64,000 nucleotides of DNA from Holacanthus passer (taxonomy: Eukaryota > Chordata > Actinopteri > Pomacanthidae), in the NCBI GenBank assembly GCA_025331565.1, contig JAFREQ010000037.1:1984001-2048000 (forward strand), written 5' to 3'. Made by a program: the position numbers and the translations under genes. Position 1 is the first letter of the stretch, and each line of letters begins with the position of its first letter. The notes beneath the pieces are model-generated. The model made no database searches and was not told the origin of the DNA. It worked only from the letters and a program-made list of their open reading frames with translations. Shown here piece after piece: positions 20,291-33,297 of the stretch.

Positions 20291-22119
20291 GAGTGCAAGA
20301 AATTAGAAATGACTTTTCAAAACAAAGTTGGAATGTTTTCCTGGACGTAAAGGAAAACATTCACAGAGCTTCTGCTTTACGTTGGAAACAACTCTGGTTT
20401 CTAATTGGATTTAGAGAAAAATATAAGGGCTCATTTTTAAAGATGAAATATTTCAGTGCTCAAATTCAAAACAGCCATTGTTTAATCACAACTTGGCCTT
20501 TGCTGGAAGAAAATTGGCCATATCCAGTTCCTTAATCACAACCTTCCACTTGGTGCTGTGCATTCTGCGTTTCGTCCTTCAACCTTAAATCACATCGTCA
20601 GCCCCTTATAGACCCTCTTATTTATGACATAAATACTGCAGTGGGTGTGTTTCCAAACAATCATAATCCATCTTTGAAAAGCTGGCTTCATTTGTGTCCT
20701 AAAAAGAAGAGCCTCGAACCAAAGAGCAGTCAGTTTACTGTGGCAGTAAATGTGGGGCTTGTTGATGTCTCAATAGTCTGGCTGGATTTGAAATAATATT
20801 ATGACCGTGCAGGGTAAGGGGTGAATAAAAAGATAAAAGTGAAATTTATTTGTTTAATGAGTCATTCAGAACTAACTTTGATCGAGACATGAATGGTAGC
20901 TGGTTGATTTAATAAACATCTATCATTTGACAACTCTATACATAATTGATGGGTTTATAGTGTTTGCACTTATACTTAACATGTACAGTGGCCAGTGTGT
21001 CAGTCTTTGGCCACATCTATAACATTTTACAAACAGGCTCACCTCTTCAAACACTATGTGTATGTACCTGCCAGTGAAGAAGATCGTAAGCAGCAGATCA
21101 ACGGCCAAGAAAGCAAGTTTCTGCTAAAGCAAAGTTTCGAAATGATAAATTTCATATAAATATATGACATATACCATATACTATACTATACTATACTATA
21201 ACAGTGGATGGGCTTGTATTGAGTGCATTGTGCTTGCTTGCTCATTGGCATGGTTTACTGGGACGCCTGAACATCTGCACTGTTTCTACTATGACTTGTC
21301 ACATTTGCCACAATGACAAAGGTCTGCGAGCCACTTTGAGCATTGTATGCTAACAGAACTAACTAGAAAACTATTACTACTAACTATATTTTAATTATGT
21401 TTTATTTAAACAAGTTACAGTTTAAGAGCACATTACTGGTTGACTTACCACATCAACTCTATATTTAGTCTTTAACTTTAAGTCAGTCGCCTTGACACAG
21501 GACAGATTTTTGACAAAGGCCGTCCTGCTGCAGGCATGAATAATGAGAAGGGTCATAAAAACTAAAAATAGAGCCTTTTCTATTTTGGAGTTGAGGCATA
21601 TCTGATGGCGATGAAAAGCAGATGTAACACAATATAGGAGTCAGGGTCTTGTGGAGCAATGTCACAGAACCAGGACGGTCACATGTTCACAGAAATAGAC
21701 AAACATACATACACAAGACGCTCAGAGACGGAAGCAGAGAGAAGGAGATAGACAGGCAGATAAACATCACTATTACAAAAGCCTGTCCAGGTCTCAAGAG
21801 GGGCATTTGTGAATGTTTTTGAATTAATGATATATGTACAGGTGCGTGTGTGGCAGAAACAGATTTGTTTTCCTACTATAACATTGCACTAATGTGGATA
21901 AACACTGCTTTCTTACTCAAACAGCTGTCGTCGCAGAACCTGGTTAAAATTTAATTCATCTATTTTTTATGCATCTGTTTTTTGGTCAGTGAATGTGATA
22001 ACGTGATTATGTGTGTCTTTGGTGAATGTGTTTGCTTGTGTGTGTTAACACGGTTACGTGTTTTGTGTTAATCCCCGTCCTTGCTCAGCGGTCACACACA
22101 GTGCTGTACACACACAGAG
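20291..22119. other. Intergenic, no gene seen
   Basis: AT-rich. It contains a CTATA pentanucleotide array at 21181-21200. No repeat family is recognised. Confidence 0.65.
21181..21200. repeat. (CTATA)4 pentanucleotide repeat
   Basis: Four perfect units in an AT-rich context. Confidence 0.95.
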
Positions 22120-22660
22120 CAGTTTGTCCCCTGTGGGCTACAGTAGCTCCCTCAGAGTGTTTGGGGTCCTGCTCAGCTGAATACAGTAAAGCCTTTTCAC
22201 TGTAATCACTGATCAATAATAGTGATCAGAGGCCAATCATCAATACTGTTCCATCTGCTACCATTTGGCCTGAGCAGATAAACACACACACTTGGGCTGG
22301 GGACACACAACATGACTGAATAGCCTCTGAAACAGCAAACACTTCACTGTGGATTAAGTCACTATTTTCAAAATATTAGCAAAATTGTTCTAAACATAAA
22401 TGAACATCATCAAAACTCACTCACATATACTAGCACATAAAATCACAACAGCCTCCCTCCAACTCACACACGCAGGTCTACAGTATGAACTCATCATTAA
22501 TGCATTGAGCCGGATGTTGCTGTGACCTTTCTCTTTTTAGGCCTGACCCCAGCAGTTGACCCTGGAGAGGGATTAGTCTCTGATATGCCTAATTAACCCC
22601 ACAGCACACTGCTCAGGCTGGAGCAGCAGCTACTCACCCACACTACAACACCCTGTCCCT
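22120..22660. promoter_or_regulatory. Candidate conserved non-coding block
   Basis: Two complex segments stand out. About 22130-22290 has GTGATCAGAGGCCAATCATC and similar GATA/HOX-like words. About 22490-22650 has CATTAATGCATTGAGCC, GCCTAATTAACCCC and CAGCAGTTGACC. Homeodomain TAAT cores are frequent and no frame is open. Constraint is inferred from composition only. Confidence 0.25.
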
Positions 22661-24893
22661 GCTATATTTATACTTTCTTTCCTCTTTTCTTTTGGGGTTC
22701 AGTGGGAGTCTCCTTCAGTTTTCTTGAGTCTAGCTATGAAGGAGAACATATTTTTTTATAAGGTTTTCGTCCAACTCCTGCAAAATCCATTTTCATACCG
22801 CAAACCACCTAACCTTAAAATCTACCTAGAATCAGCTTCTTAACCCCCTTTCCCAAAAGTTTTCCAGACACCCCATCCACCTTGACCCATCCACTCATAC
22901 TCCTCTGGCCCTAGCTAACCCCTGTGTAATCCCCATGAAGCCTAAACAAGTGTATTTTGACTGCAGGGTTTGCAGAAAGGAAGCAGATTGGATTTCCACA
23001 GGAGTTTGAAACCGACAAAAACATCCATATTGAAGTCTGCGGAAATAAGCCTGTTAGCATAACACACATGCACACACAGACTCACAATGAGGCTTCAAAC
23101 GTATAGCCATGAGTAGAAAAATATCCAATTATTCACTTCTCAAATGAATAGAGTAATATGTAAAAATATATTTAATGAGTCGCTTAAAGTTTCTTAAGAG
23201 GAAGTCCTGATTTTTATTTAGTCCCAGTTGTGATTAGTCATTTTATTTTGAGTCTGATCCAATATTTATATTTTCCTTAATAAAAAAGCTCCATAGCACA
23301 CACTTAGCCTAAGGTCAGCCTATATTAAATTAGTAAAGCCAATCCAATTCATACATGCCCGTTTCCTGTCGGCCTAATACAGAGTCATAAAGTGTTTGAA
23401 ATATCTGTGTCAGTGTAAATCTGTTGCAATAGTCTTAGGACAGCTGCTATTATAGCATTAATATTATAGAAGAGTCAATCCAGTTAACCAAGAGCGAAAG
23501 ACTTTGTATAGATGGATGGATCTAGAAGAGAAGAAAAGTGTATATGCTGTCATTTGCAATTGCTGGCTCTTGCTCAAATTGTTCCTGCTGTTCTACGGCT
23601 CATTTGCTCACAATCCATATGCTTCAGTTGAAATACTTGTCAGATGGTTGAACGGCATCTGAAACCCCCTCCCCCCAAACCTTTCCAACTATGCAAATGG
23701 GGGGACTGTGTCTCACAATTAATGTAACTTCACAATTGCGCCACTTCATGCAGCGATCGGCCAGGTGTGTGGCTGTGAGAATGTAGGCAGGGTTTCTCAA
23801 GTATAGATAAGCATAAAACTAAAAATGCAGAGGAGAAAAGACTGTGTGCTGTTGCCACAATATAAACAGTTATCGAGACTCGCCCCTCTCGATGATGGCT
23901 GATGTTACACCTATAAACACATTTGCTCGCAAATTAACCAAAAATCGCATAAAAGTTAACAGTATCCACGTTAATAAATCACAGAGTTGAACCACACCTG
24001 CAAAATGAAACGCTGAAAACAACCAACTTATGAAGATACAACAACTTGGCTGTCTGTGTCTCATGGCACACACAGTCAGTCTTGAAAGATCCACTAAGCC
24101 GACTAACACCCTGAGTACATTTTGAGATGTTCGCATTTGAAATTGTTGCTCTTCTTATTTGGTCACGCTTCCCTTCAAACAAACACGCACACATACTGTA
24201 CGTAAGGATACACACAGCTGTGTTCATAATCACAGTCACATGGGCACAGATACAGTACAGTATGTAAAGTATCCTGGGTTGAGTTCAGACGATGCAACTC
24301 GACACCCGACTACAAAACAGTTGCACAGAACCAGACACTCTATTTAGAAGGTTACCAAGCAGCACCTCTCCCAGCTTTGATTTTTAATTGGCTGTAGTAA
24401 ATAGCACCAATACTCTGACTTCTTATTTAGTTGGCTTAAGTTACTACGTTTATCTATAGATTTACGTGACATATGCTAACTCCCATCCTGTTCACACCTC
24501 CTACATGTGTATATGTTTTCATGAGTTGGTGTTTGCACAAGTACTTTTCTATCTTTTGTCTGTGTCAGCCAGTTTGTGGGTGGAGGGCGGTTGAATTAGG
24601 TATACCGTTAAAATGTAATACGGTCTAAAGACACCGGTTAACCACCAACGAACACACACACACAACATGAACTTGCAACTTTTCAAAGGGAGAGAGCCTT
24701 CACAGCAACACACAGGAAACCAACCATGTATGTCCCTCCAATATCAGCTTCAGTGTTTGTGTATGTTCTTTATCTCTTCACAGAGACTTATGGGTCCCTC
24801 CCTACAGCTGCAACTTTTCCTGGTTGAGTCATTTTGATAACTCAGTGGTTGTGAATGCGTGTCTTTGTCTCCATTACTATACAGAAAGCATAT
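22661..24893. other. Intergenic, no gene seen
   Basis: AT-rich unique-looking sequence. A T-box half site in reverse orientation, TCACACCT, lies at 24492-24499. No coding sequence is recognised. Confidence 0.6.
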
Positions 24894-24894
24894 G

Positions 24895-25072
24895 TATGTG
24901 TGTGTGTGTGTGTGTGTTTGTGTAAACCATCTATCAAGGCCAGTGTCTGCCATGCAGGTGTGAAGGTGTGAAGGAAATGAAATAAACCGCCTCCAAACGT
25001 TGAGGCGTGTGTGTGTGACCCTCTGTGCCTGTGAAAGTGGGTGTGTGTGAGAAATTGCACACACACACACAT
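24895..25072. repeat. TG and CA microsatellites flanking a T-box site pair
   Basis: A TG run (24895-24917) and later GTGTGTGTGA and CACACACACA runs (25006-25072) enclose about 90 bp of non-repetitive sequence that carries the tandem T-box half sites at 24956-24971. Confidence 0.85.
24956..24971 (+). promoter_or_regulatory. Tandem T-box half sites (AGGTGTGA twice, no spacer)
   Basis: Two perfect AGGTGTGA octamers stand head to tail without spacing. AGGTGTGA is the consensus half site for T-box factors, and Tbx15/18 proteins bind repeats of it (family knowledge). The location about 17 kb downstream of tbx18 fits an autoregulatory or T-box-responsive element. The neighbouring GT repeats raise the chance background for this word. 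Confidence 0.35.
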
Positions 25073-25075
25073 ACT

Positions 25076-27611
25076 GTCTAATATTGGAAATCTCACACTA
25101 TCACATTACATGTGATTTTAGTCGCACGGTTCTTTTTTGTTTGTGTGTGGATGTTCAATTTATTTTTAATTTCTGCACCATCTGTGGTTCATTGTTGTAG
25201 TGTCTCACTTGACATCACTTGTCCAAACCATGATAAAGTTTGAGTTTATGTATTCGAACATCTTTTTTTTCTGGGTTGTCAGTCGGGAGAGGACAGGGGA
25301 GAAGGTCTGAGGTGAGGGAGAGCAGAGAGGACAGAGGGGGGTAACTGCTTATTACAGGCATCCAGAGAGCAGGGCAGATGGTTAGACACTGGTCAGAGTT
25401 ACACAGCAAAAGGCTGTAAAACAGCTATGGGAAAACCATGTGTGTGTCACTTAGGAACGCACACACACTCTCACACAGATGCACACATATGTACACCCTT
25501 ACACTTGTGCAATCGTGTGCACATTTGCAATGGGTGATGAGAGGAATGGGTTTGAAGCAAAAGGAGAAACAGACATTCGAAAAAAGAAAAAGGTATGATC
25601 TGGGATTGTTCACATACGTCTGCATGCATAGTACCTTATTTCACAACAGACTTATTCAATTTCACTCAGTTCTCTTTACTAACCATTTGAATCAAAACAA
25701 ATTCCAGGGTGCTTTTAACTAGAATTCCTGGGTAAAATCAGAAATTCATCCTAAACCCAAATGTTTGCAAAAACAAAGAAAACTACAGTTTATTACAACT
25801 TGGGGTTTATTTTTTAAAACTCTGGCCATTCAGATATAATAAAAAATTACTCACCAATTTAAATGCTGAGATCTCAGACCTCAAAGACACTGATAAAAAT
25901 TGATCTCATGGGGCAAAAACACTGAGTGCTCAGACAATAGCACGAAGTTTCAAAGAAAATCCACTCGGTTAGTCTAAATTTTTGTAGGAGACAACAAAGG
26001 CAAACAGTAAAATTATAACCCAAATTGTCAGTTGTAAACAACCATCACACTTTATAGACTGATCCTGGTTTATTGTGGCTGTAGGATTATTAGCAACGTT
26101 ACAAAAATGCTCACTTTCAGCTTTACTTCCAAATAATGTGAGAGCAAAACTGCTGCTTTATTTAAAACCTATGTGAGCATGTGTGCAATTGTACCATTGC
26201 TACGTTGCATGAGTACAACGTATGATGTGACTATGATGTTGTCATAACCAATAGAACCGATGTCCAGAGTAACAATGAAAATAAAGCCTTTCTATCTATT
26301 TCCCCCCTTGTGGTGGTGTCATTTCACAGCAGATGAAGATTTGGTCCGTCTTGTGCACCATTTCATACGCATTTGGAAATCATGGTACATTGCCAGAAGT
26401 TACAGCTCTGTAAGTTTGAATTATGATTTTCTGTACAACATGTGTTTGTGATGATGCTAGAACCAAAGACTGCATGGAGTCTAAGTCGACCGCGGAACAA
26501 ACAGCAGACAGACAGGTGATATAATGTGAAAGAAAATCTCTTGCATTGGCAGTGAGCACTGCGAGTTTAAAACCAGAGATTCAAATTAAAAACTAAAAGT
26601 GAAGACTATGGTTGCAATTTTTTTTCTTCTTCCTGTAAAGATTCCCACATCATAAAAAGCTAAATAACTCCAAGTAGCATCAACAACCTCTTTTCCCCAG
26701 CTCTGCTGTCAGCACCCTCAGGATCCGGGTGACACATCAGTTCACTGGAACCACAGACAGGCGCCAAGGACGAGCCTAATCTGCTCACACATCTCTCTCT
26801 CTCTCTGCTTCTCTGCTTTGGTCTGTCCCTCCCTCTGCGTCTTTCTCTTTGCCTCTCTCTGGATTCTCTCCGCTCACACCCGAGCTCACACTCACACCTG
26901 CAGCGAGGCGAGACTATCCGAGTCGGGATCTTTACAGAGGCAGGGGCGTAGATGAGACCGGCTGGGAGAAAAAAGCTTCATCTGTTTCATCTGTAACCAG
27001 TTGCTGCGTGATGGTCACTGTTGGTTTCTGGTTCTGCTCTTGTTTAGACACGTATGCGACCTGTGTTTGATTGCAGTTGTTGTCTGTGTGATGCCAGTTG
27101 TGTTAACATCAGGGCGTGCTTACTACTAAACTGTACTGCACTGCTAACAACAACTTACCTCTCTGACATTATACGGGTTGTAACTGTAATCTGGGCAGTA
27201 GAGGTTACTCTCAGGTCATACTAAAAGAAACCTATGGTTATTGCGCTAAAATTAGAAACTGGAGAAAAGCTGGGATTGGAGTAGATGCTGACTAAAAGTT
27301 GAGCAATTTAAAGGCAGCTCGGGTCCTACTGTTGACTGACAAAACAAAATTTTGTATTCCAAAACCAACAACTACCAGACAGAAAGAATTTTAAAATGTT
27401 GGCTTTGAACAATAAAAAACATTGTCATTCAATGGAACCTGGGTTTTTGTAGAATCTTCCAATATTGTTGTGTCATCAGAAGCAAATCATAGACTACCTT
27501 TCAATTTTCAATTGGCAAAGAAGAGGACAATAAGTGAGAGGACAAAAGCAGAGAAATGAATGAATAGTCAAGTTAAGAGTGTCTCCTCTCACCCTTGTTT
27601 CTGTGTTTCAG
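25076..27611. other. Intergenic, no gene seen
   Basis: AT-rich sequence followed by a CT-rich stretch (about 26780-26870) and a T-box half site TCACACCT at 26892-26899. The ORF from 26260 to 26451 shows no family. Confidence 0.6.
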
Positions 27612-27738
27612 ACACAGACGCCTGCCTGTCAGCAGCCTCATGTGAGCGCACTCCGTTCCCACGACCGACCCGCTGCAGGAGACGCTGCTGGGAAGGACAC
27701 GCCATTCGGACGCCAATGTAGCATGAGCTCCTGTCCCA
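27612..27738 (+). other. Exon-like segment, product unknown
   Basis: A pyrimidine-rich acceptor (cttgtttctgtgtttcag) and donor (gtaaga) bound 127 GC-rich bases in AT-rich surroundings. One frame is open throughout (TQTPACQQPHVSALRSHDRP...), but no family is recognised and no partner exon is clear. It could be an exon of a non-coding transcript or a chance arrangement. Confidence 0.25.
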
Positions 27739-30700
27739 GTAAGACCATACTACTGTTGGTCGCACATGCGTATGTGTGTATGCATTCATGATATCATCTC
27801 CCAGTGCTACTATTACCCACACCTTTCCATCCGGTTTAGACCCATGACCAAATAAACACCATTCACACTCCATCTCAGACTGCGCACACACATATGTAGA
27901 GATACCAAGGCCTTGGGTCTGTAATTGAAATAAAACGGAGTGTGAGCATAGGTTATGACCTGGTGGTTGTGGTGATGCGCAATTAACCCTTCTCAACCAA
28001 AAGAGTTACAGCCTCGCTCACTGTCACTTTCTCTCTCATGTTCCCACCATCTCACACACGTCTTTTTACATGATTTCACATCTGACTTGTCATCAGTGTA
28101 TATTTAGCATCTAATAAAAATATGTCTCCCTCTGTGTGTGGATTGTTCATGGACTTGTTATGAACCCTAAAATTCACCCTTTTTCACTTGCAGCATTTGT
28201 GTGTTTAAACTGCAGGGTGGTGCATTATGATAACACCATGTAGGGTTCAAAATAATAGAAGCATTAAGAGAAAGGCTTTCATTTCTCTGGCTGCTGTACA
28301 GAGGAGGTTAGTGTTATGATTTTAGTTGACAACTCTGAAATGTGAACATTTATCATGCAAATCCACCCCTATATTTGATTAGAGCTGCCTAGCGATATGA
28401 CTAAATGCTAAAATGATTCATATTTTCTCCTGCACAAACACAAAAAGATGAAATTAAAAATCAAAACATCAATAATTGTAAGGCTTACATGTGTTAAACA
28501 GTTCAGCAAGAATTGCAAAAACTGCACCACATGGCAGTCGTCATTTCAACGAAGCAGAACATATACATCAGTTTCAACACAGTTAGGGCATACACTGAAA
28601 TGTCAAAACATTTGCTACCTGACTGGACAAAGTAGAATCTGCACACTGTTTTGTCCACTCCCTTGGCTTAAGCTCTCCTAACTGGAGATAACATCACCTC
28701 AACAAACATTCAGAAACTGAGGGTGGAGCGCCGTGTTGAAGGGCTCCTGGACGGTAGTTGTTGGAAGAGAACTGATGTTCCCAGGTCGCCTTGCACTCCC
28801 CCGATTCCCTCCTTAGTCTTTCTCCCCCTCTCATTTGTTTTCTCTCAGTGCTAATCTAAATTCCTCGTGAACACCTTCCATCACACGCCTGATGATCCGT
28901 GCCCAGCGCCCTCCCTGACGAGACCGTTTCATCGGTCCTCCAACACACAGATACTCGCACACAATACACACTGTAGTGTGTTCCTGGCCTTGACCTTTGA
29001 CCCTATCGCCCATAATTCCAATGTGTTTGGATCCCACACGCACTGGCCTCTGAGTGCTAACAGATAAATCCATTGGACTTTCACTAACACAAACAGGAGA
29101 GGTGCACACATACATAATTGAACTGTTTGTATAGTATGTGTGTTGACATGTGCATGTTAGTATGTCTGACTATATGTCTCTCTCTGCGCATGACTGTGAA
29201 TATGTGTTTGTCTACAGTATATCCTATATGTACAATTTATGCATTTGTCCAATGATAGTAGAAGCCATGTTAGCATGCTGTCAGTGTGTGTGTGGCCATG
29301 AGCGTTCTCCCCCTCTGAGAGTTGTATTTAATCTGGGAGCATGGCTACGACTCCCTTGACTGCCGTAGGCGTCATGCTCTGTAACACCACAGAGGCCCAC
29401 TGAGTGGCCAGAGGTGAGGAGAGGAGAGTGAGAAGAAGCTGCCATTGCAACAGGAACATGTAATGAGTAAGTGCAAATTTGCAGAAATCTCCAGGTCCCA
29501 GTCTTCCTTAATTCTGGGATCCTGTTTCATGTTGGCCAAATACCCAGATTCACTCTGGGGCTAATGAATCTGTCCTGTCTTTCTTATTAGGGAACAGCAA
29601 TGCAGCAGGTAGCAGGCTTCCCATTTTTAGCTTGTGCTGACTGTTGTTTTTGCTGGTTACAATGACAGAGCAATATTGAGTGTAGTGACTTTAAATTCTG
29701 GCATCAAAACTAAAATTTGGCATTGAAAACAAAAGCTTTTTTAAAAGTCCAGTGGAACTTTTTTTAGTGTCAATAAAACTTTTTCCAATACAAGTACTTC
29801 AATGCCAGTGTTTCCTTTTTTGGTTCAGGTTGTTTTTCGGGTCATTTTATTTCAATGCCAAAAATAAAAAGTCATTGTTCTGGCTCCATAGTACTCACAT
29901 TCATTTCTAAAGTAACATGACCAAGGGTCAAACTGAAACTCTTGTTCTCCTGGCTGTTGTCTGGTTAATTTTCCGACTTCAAGCCGAAGTCTGGTCAACT
30001 GTGGAATTTTTGCAATTCAGTAAAACAGAGTTGTGGGTCTATTGTGAAACAATCTGCCGATTATATATAGTCAATTTCAGTAGTAGGTTAATTTAGTAGG
30101 TTAGGTTACGCTGAATGTCGCCAAAATCAGTCACGGCTCTGTCACGGTTTCAAGCCACATTTAAAATTTAGTTTAAACGTATTTTGCCTTTTTCATATTA
30201 TACAAGCGTAAAAACATATATGCAGCTCATTCAGACAGAGCTATAGATGCTTTTTGGATAAACTGAATATAACATCCTCTTACTGCTTCCAACATTTCCT
30301 GTGATGACTCATTTTAAATGTCAGCACAAACTGACTACACCAGAGGTTTAATGAGCTGTCTTTCTCTCTCTCTCTGCTTGCTGTGTATGTGTGTAGACAA
30401 AGTAAGAAACAAATGAAAAGTTTAATTAAAAATTATGTTAAATCAATTGATATTAAATACACTCATTTCTAAACATTGACAAGTGAATTACACACTTTGG
30501 TGATGCGAGCAGCTCCTGACATAAAGACATAGAGACATAAAGCTGTTGGACAAACATACACCAGCTAGAATGGCAGCAGATCTTCTCCAGCAGCTATGAC
30601 AAAACCAGAAAGCAACGTAGCTGGATATTGTTTACATTGCCTGTTAGAGGTTAAACTTTTGTGCATATCGTAAAAATATCTTAAGATGAACCAAATATAG

Positions 30701-31479
30701 TAATAAGGTGTGCAAAAGTAAATAGGCTACATCATTAATTTCAACGTGACAGATACATATTTAATTAACATCTCGTTTTTAGTTAACTATTGGTCAACAT
30801 TAGTTGTGCATCTGCCTTCTCAACCAAGAAATAGTGAGTAGAGATTTCAAGTGAATATTTAAGTTAATTAGTTACTTTCAGTTACTGAAACTTGAACCTA
30901 TGTTGAGTCAATGAGGGATTTCAAAGGACTCAGATTTGATAAGTGGAATCAATAGTGAATTCTGATTCAATGAAATGTTACCTCAACTGACTTTTCCTGC
31001 TCATGTTCTGACCTTCAATCTCTTTTGTCATCACCTTATGTGAACTGAGAGGAGAGGAAACAAGCAGAACAAACTTTGCAAACTGATGATACAGCATCTT
31101 GTCCAGATCCAATTATGCTCTTTTACTGCAGCAACACACATTATCCATGCTTGTGGAGAATGACTGCCTTTAACTTACATAATCAGTAATCTAAAATTAC
31201 ACTCCAATGTATTCCAAACAGTAAGTGCCCAGCCACAGATGTCTGCGTTAACCTCATGCTGCAGTCTGAGGACATGCACTGTCTTACCTCAAATCCAATT
31301 ACAACAACAGAGACGAGCAGTAAGTGTGTGTTGCGTGCATGTGGGTTGCATGGATGGATACATACACTACAAAAAGTGTGTATGTCGGCGAGTGTATGTG
31401 TTTGGATTTGCTGTCTGTCTGCCTATATGAGCAGAGCATGTCTAAACGGGGCCGTGTTTAAGCCTTGTAAACACTAAAC
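27739..31479. other. Intergenic, nothing recognised
   Basis: AT-rich, with a few complex patches (about 28680-29060, 29360-29460). No gene, RNA or repeat family is recognised. Confidence 0.6.
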
Positions 31480-31660
31480 ATAGTGGGCTGTGACCAGCGT
31501 GCTGCCGTGCTGCTTGTGATTAGCAGGCTACAGCAGAGTGATCAGAGAGAGCCAGGCGAGCGGAAACCAGAGAATGTGTTTTATGTGGACCTTATTTTAG
31601 CATATATTTCCCAGAATTAGCTCCACCATGGCAGGACTAATTTCAGGCATAGGGATGTAA
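31480..31660. promoter_or_regulatory. Candidate conserved non-coding block
   Basis: Non-repetitive sequence of mixed composition, with TGATTAGCAGG, GAGTGATCAGAG and GGACTAATTTCAGG words and no reading frame. Low-confidence inference. Confidence 0.15.
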
Positions 31661-32934
31661 ATGCTAAATATAATGTAGCAAACATCTGACAGATGCAAAG
31701 ACAGAAGCTAATAAAGTGCAAAGGCTTCTTTGCCAAGCTAGCACATAAACACGCATTGCTACATACATATCCACCCAAAAAAGCGAACACATGGCGCAGA
31801 TGCTGTGTGGGCGACATAGCTGTGCTATATGTGTTGCCTGTAAACTTTTCCTTGAAAAGAGAGTTCTAAAAAGATTAACATCATAAACACAAACAAGATG
31901 CCCGAAATGCAAGCATGTGTGGCAAACGTGGACATTTCTATTTGTGTCTGTGTAACAGCGCAGCCTAAAAATCCATTTTGACTGAAGGTCTAAGGTGTCT
32001 CATTATCAAGTTCAGAGAGCAGATGTCTTTGTGCACAACACCTCACATACAGAGGTGCTAACTGAGGTGGCGTGGAGGGATCAAAAGAGGTCTAGTCCGA
32101 GCAGTCCATTACTGCCATAAACAACCATACACACGCACACACACACGTCCCCTCTTACCCCCAGGTCAGCCCTCCTTGTGCTCTTGTTGCCCTGTTGTCC
32201 ATGTCTGTCAGCAGCCTCCCCTACACACACACACCAGCACCACTAGCACAGGGGCACATAAGGAGTCAAAATAAAGTTATCTCGAAGTAAACATCCACAT
32301 AGCATTATCGCAGAGACAGAGGGTGAGGGAGGGGGATGAAAGAGGAAAAAGACGGAATGAGACAGAGGGAGGTGTTATCTGTGGTCATCAGCTAGAGAGA
32401 GAAGGTGTTGAAAGGAGAAAGCCCCAAATCCTAGACATCTGTATCTGAAAGAGCAGGAAACGCACATTGACACAAGTGAAAACTAACACCCCGTAACCTA
32501 CACACCATCATTGAGCATATTAGAGCTGAAAAAAAACTCCCCAGGTAATCGCAAGTTGAGGCAGATGTGGTGTGTGTGTTGCAGCAGCAGTCAGTGGGGC
32601 GTAGAGGTGACGCCGTACAATCTGGATCACTGATTTAAACACACAAACACAAACTCAAGACAATCGCACATTACAGAGATTTGTTGTAAAGGAATGTGTG
32701 TGTGTGTGAGTCAGACCAGGCTGCAATTGTCTTGTATAAAGACATCAGAGGTTGTGGCAGGAAAGGCCAAATCACTTACATATTTTAAAGACAGCAAGGG
32801 AAAGAAGAAAAAAAAAAGAGGAAATGAGTGGAAGGGTCTAACAAGAGTTGTGTGTGTTGGAGGGGTGACAGCATGTTGGCAACACTTCCAGAATTAACAC
32901 CTTATTATTCACACATACATCATTGTGTGCATGT

Positions 32935-32960
32935 TTGTGTGTGTGTGTGTGTGTGTGTGT
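32935..32960. repeat. (GT)n microsatellite
   Basis: A perfect GT run. Confidence 0.9.
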
Positions 32961-33283
32961 AGGCCTGTGTCTGCTTTAGAGGTAGGATTATGAGACAGAG
33001 AGACAGTGGAGGAAGTGTGGATGTATGTGAGGCAGGTTGGGTACAACATGGACCATTATTCATTTAAAAAAAGATTTGAAGACATTGTTTTTATGTACCA
33101 CAACTTGCAATAGGTATCTTACCTTGACATAAGCATTCATTTTTACTTATATTATATATATATCACTTATATTTAAGTGATGCTGATGCTGTCCTGAAAA
33201 TCTAACACTGGTTTTTACAGTAGGTGCATGAATGTGTTCAGATGAGATGCTTGAGATGGCATAACAACAACGAGACCTCGCTG

Positions 33284-33297
33284 CCAGCAGAGGTCAG
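33284..33297 (+). promoter_or_regulatory. CTCF-like core motif
   Basis: CCAGCAGAGGTCAG matches 13 of 14 positions of CCASYAGRKGGCRS. It is the best match I noticed in the window. It lies in the desert and could be a domain boundary or loop anchor for the tbx18 landscape; occupancy is unknown. Confidence 0.3.
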
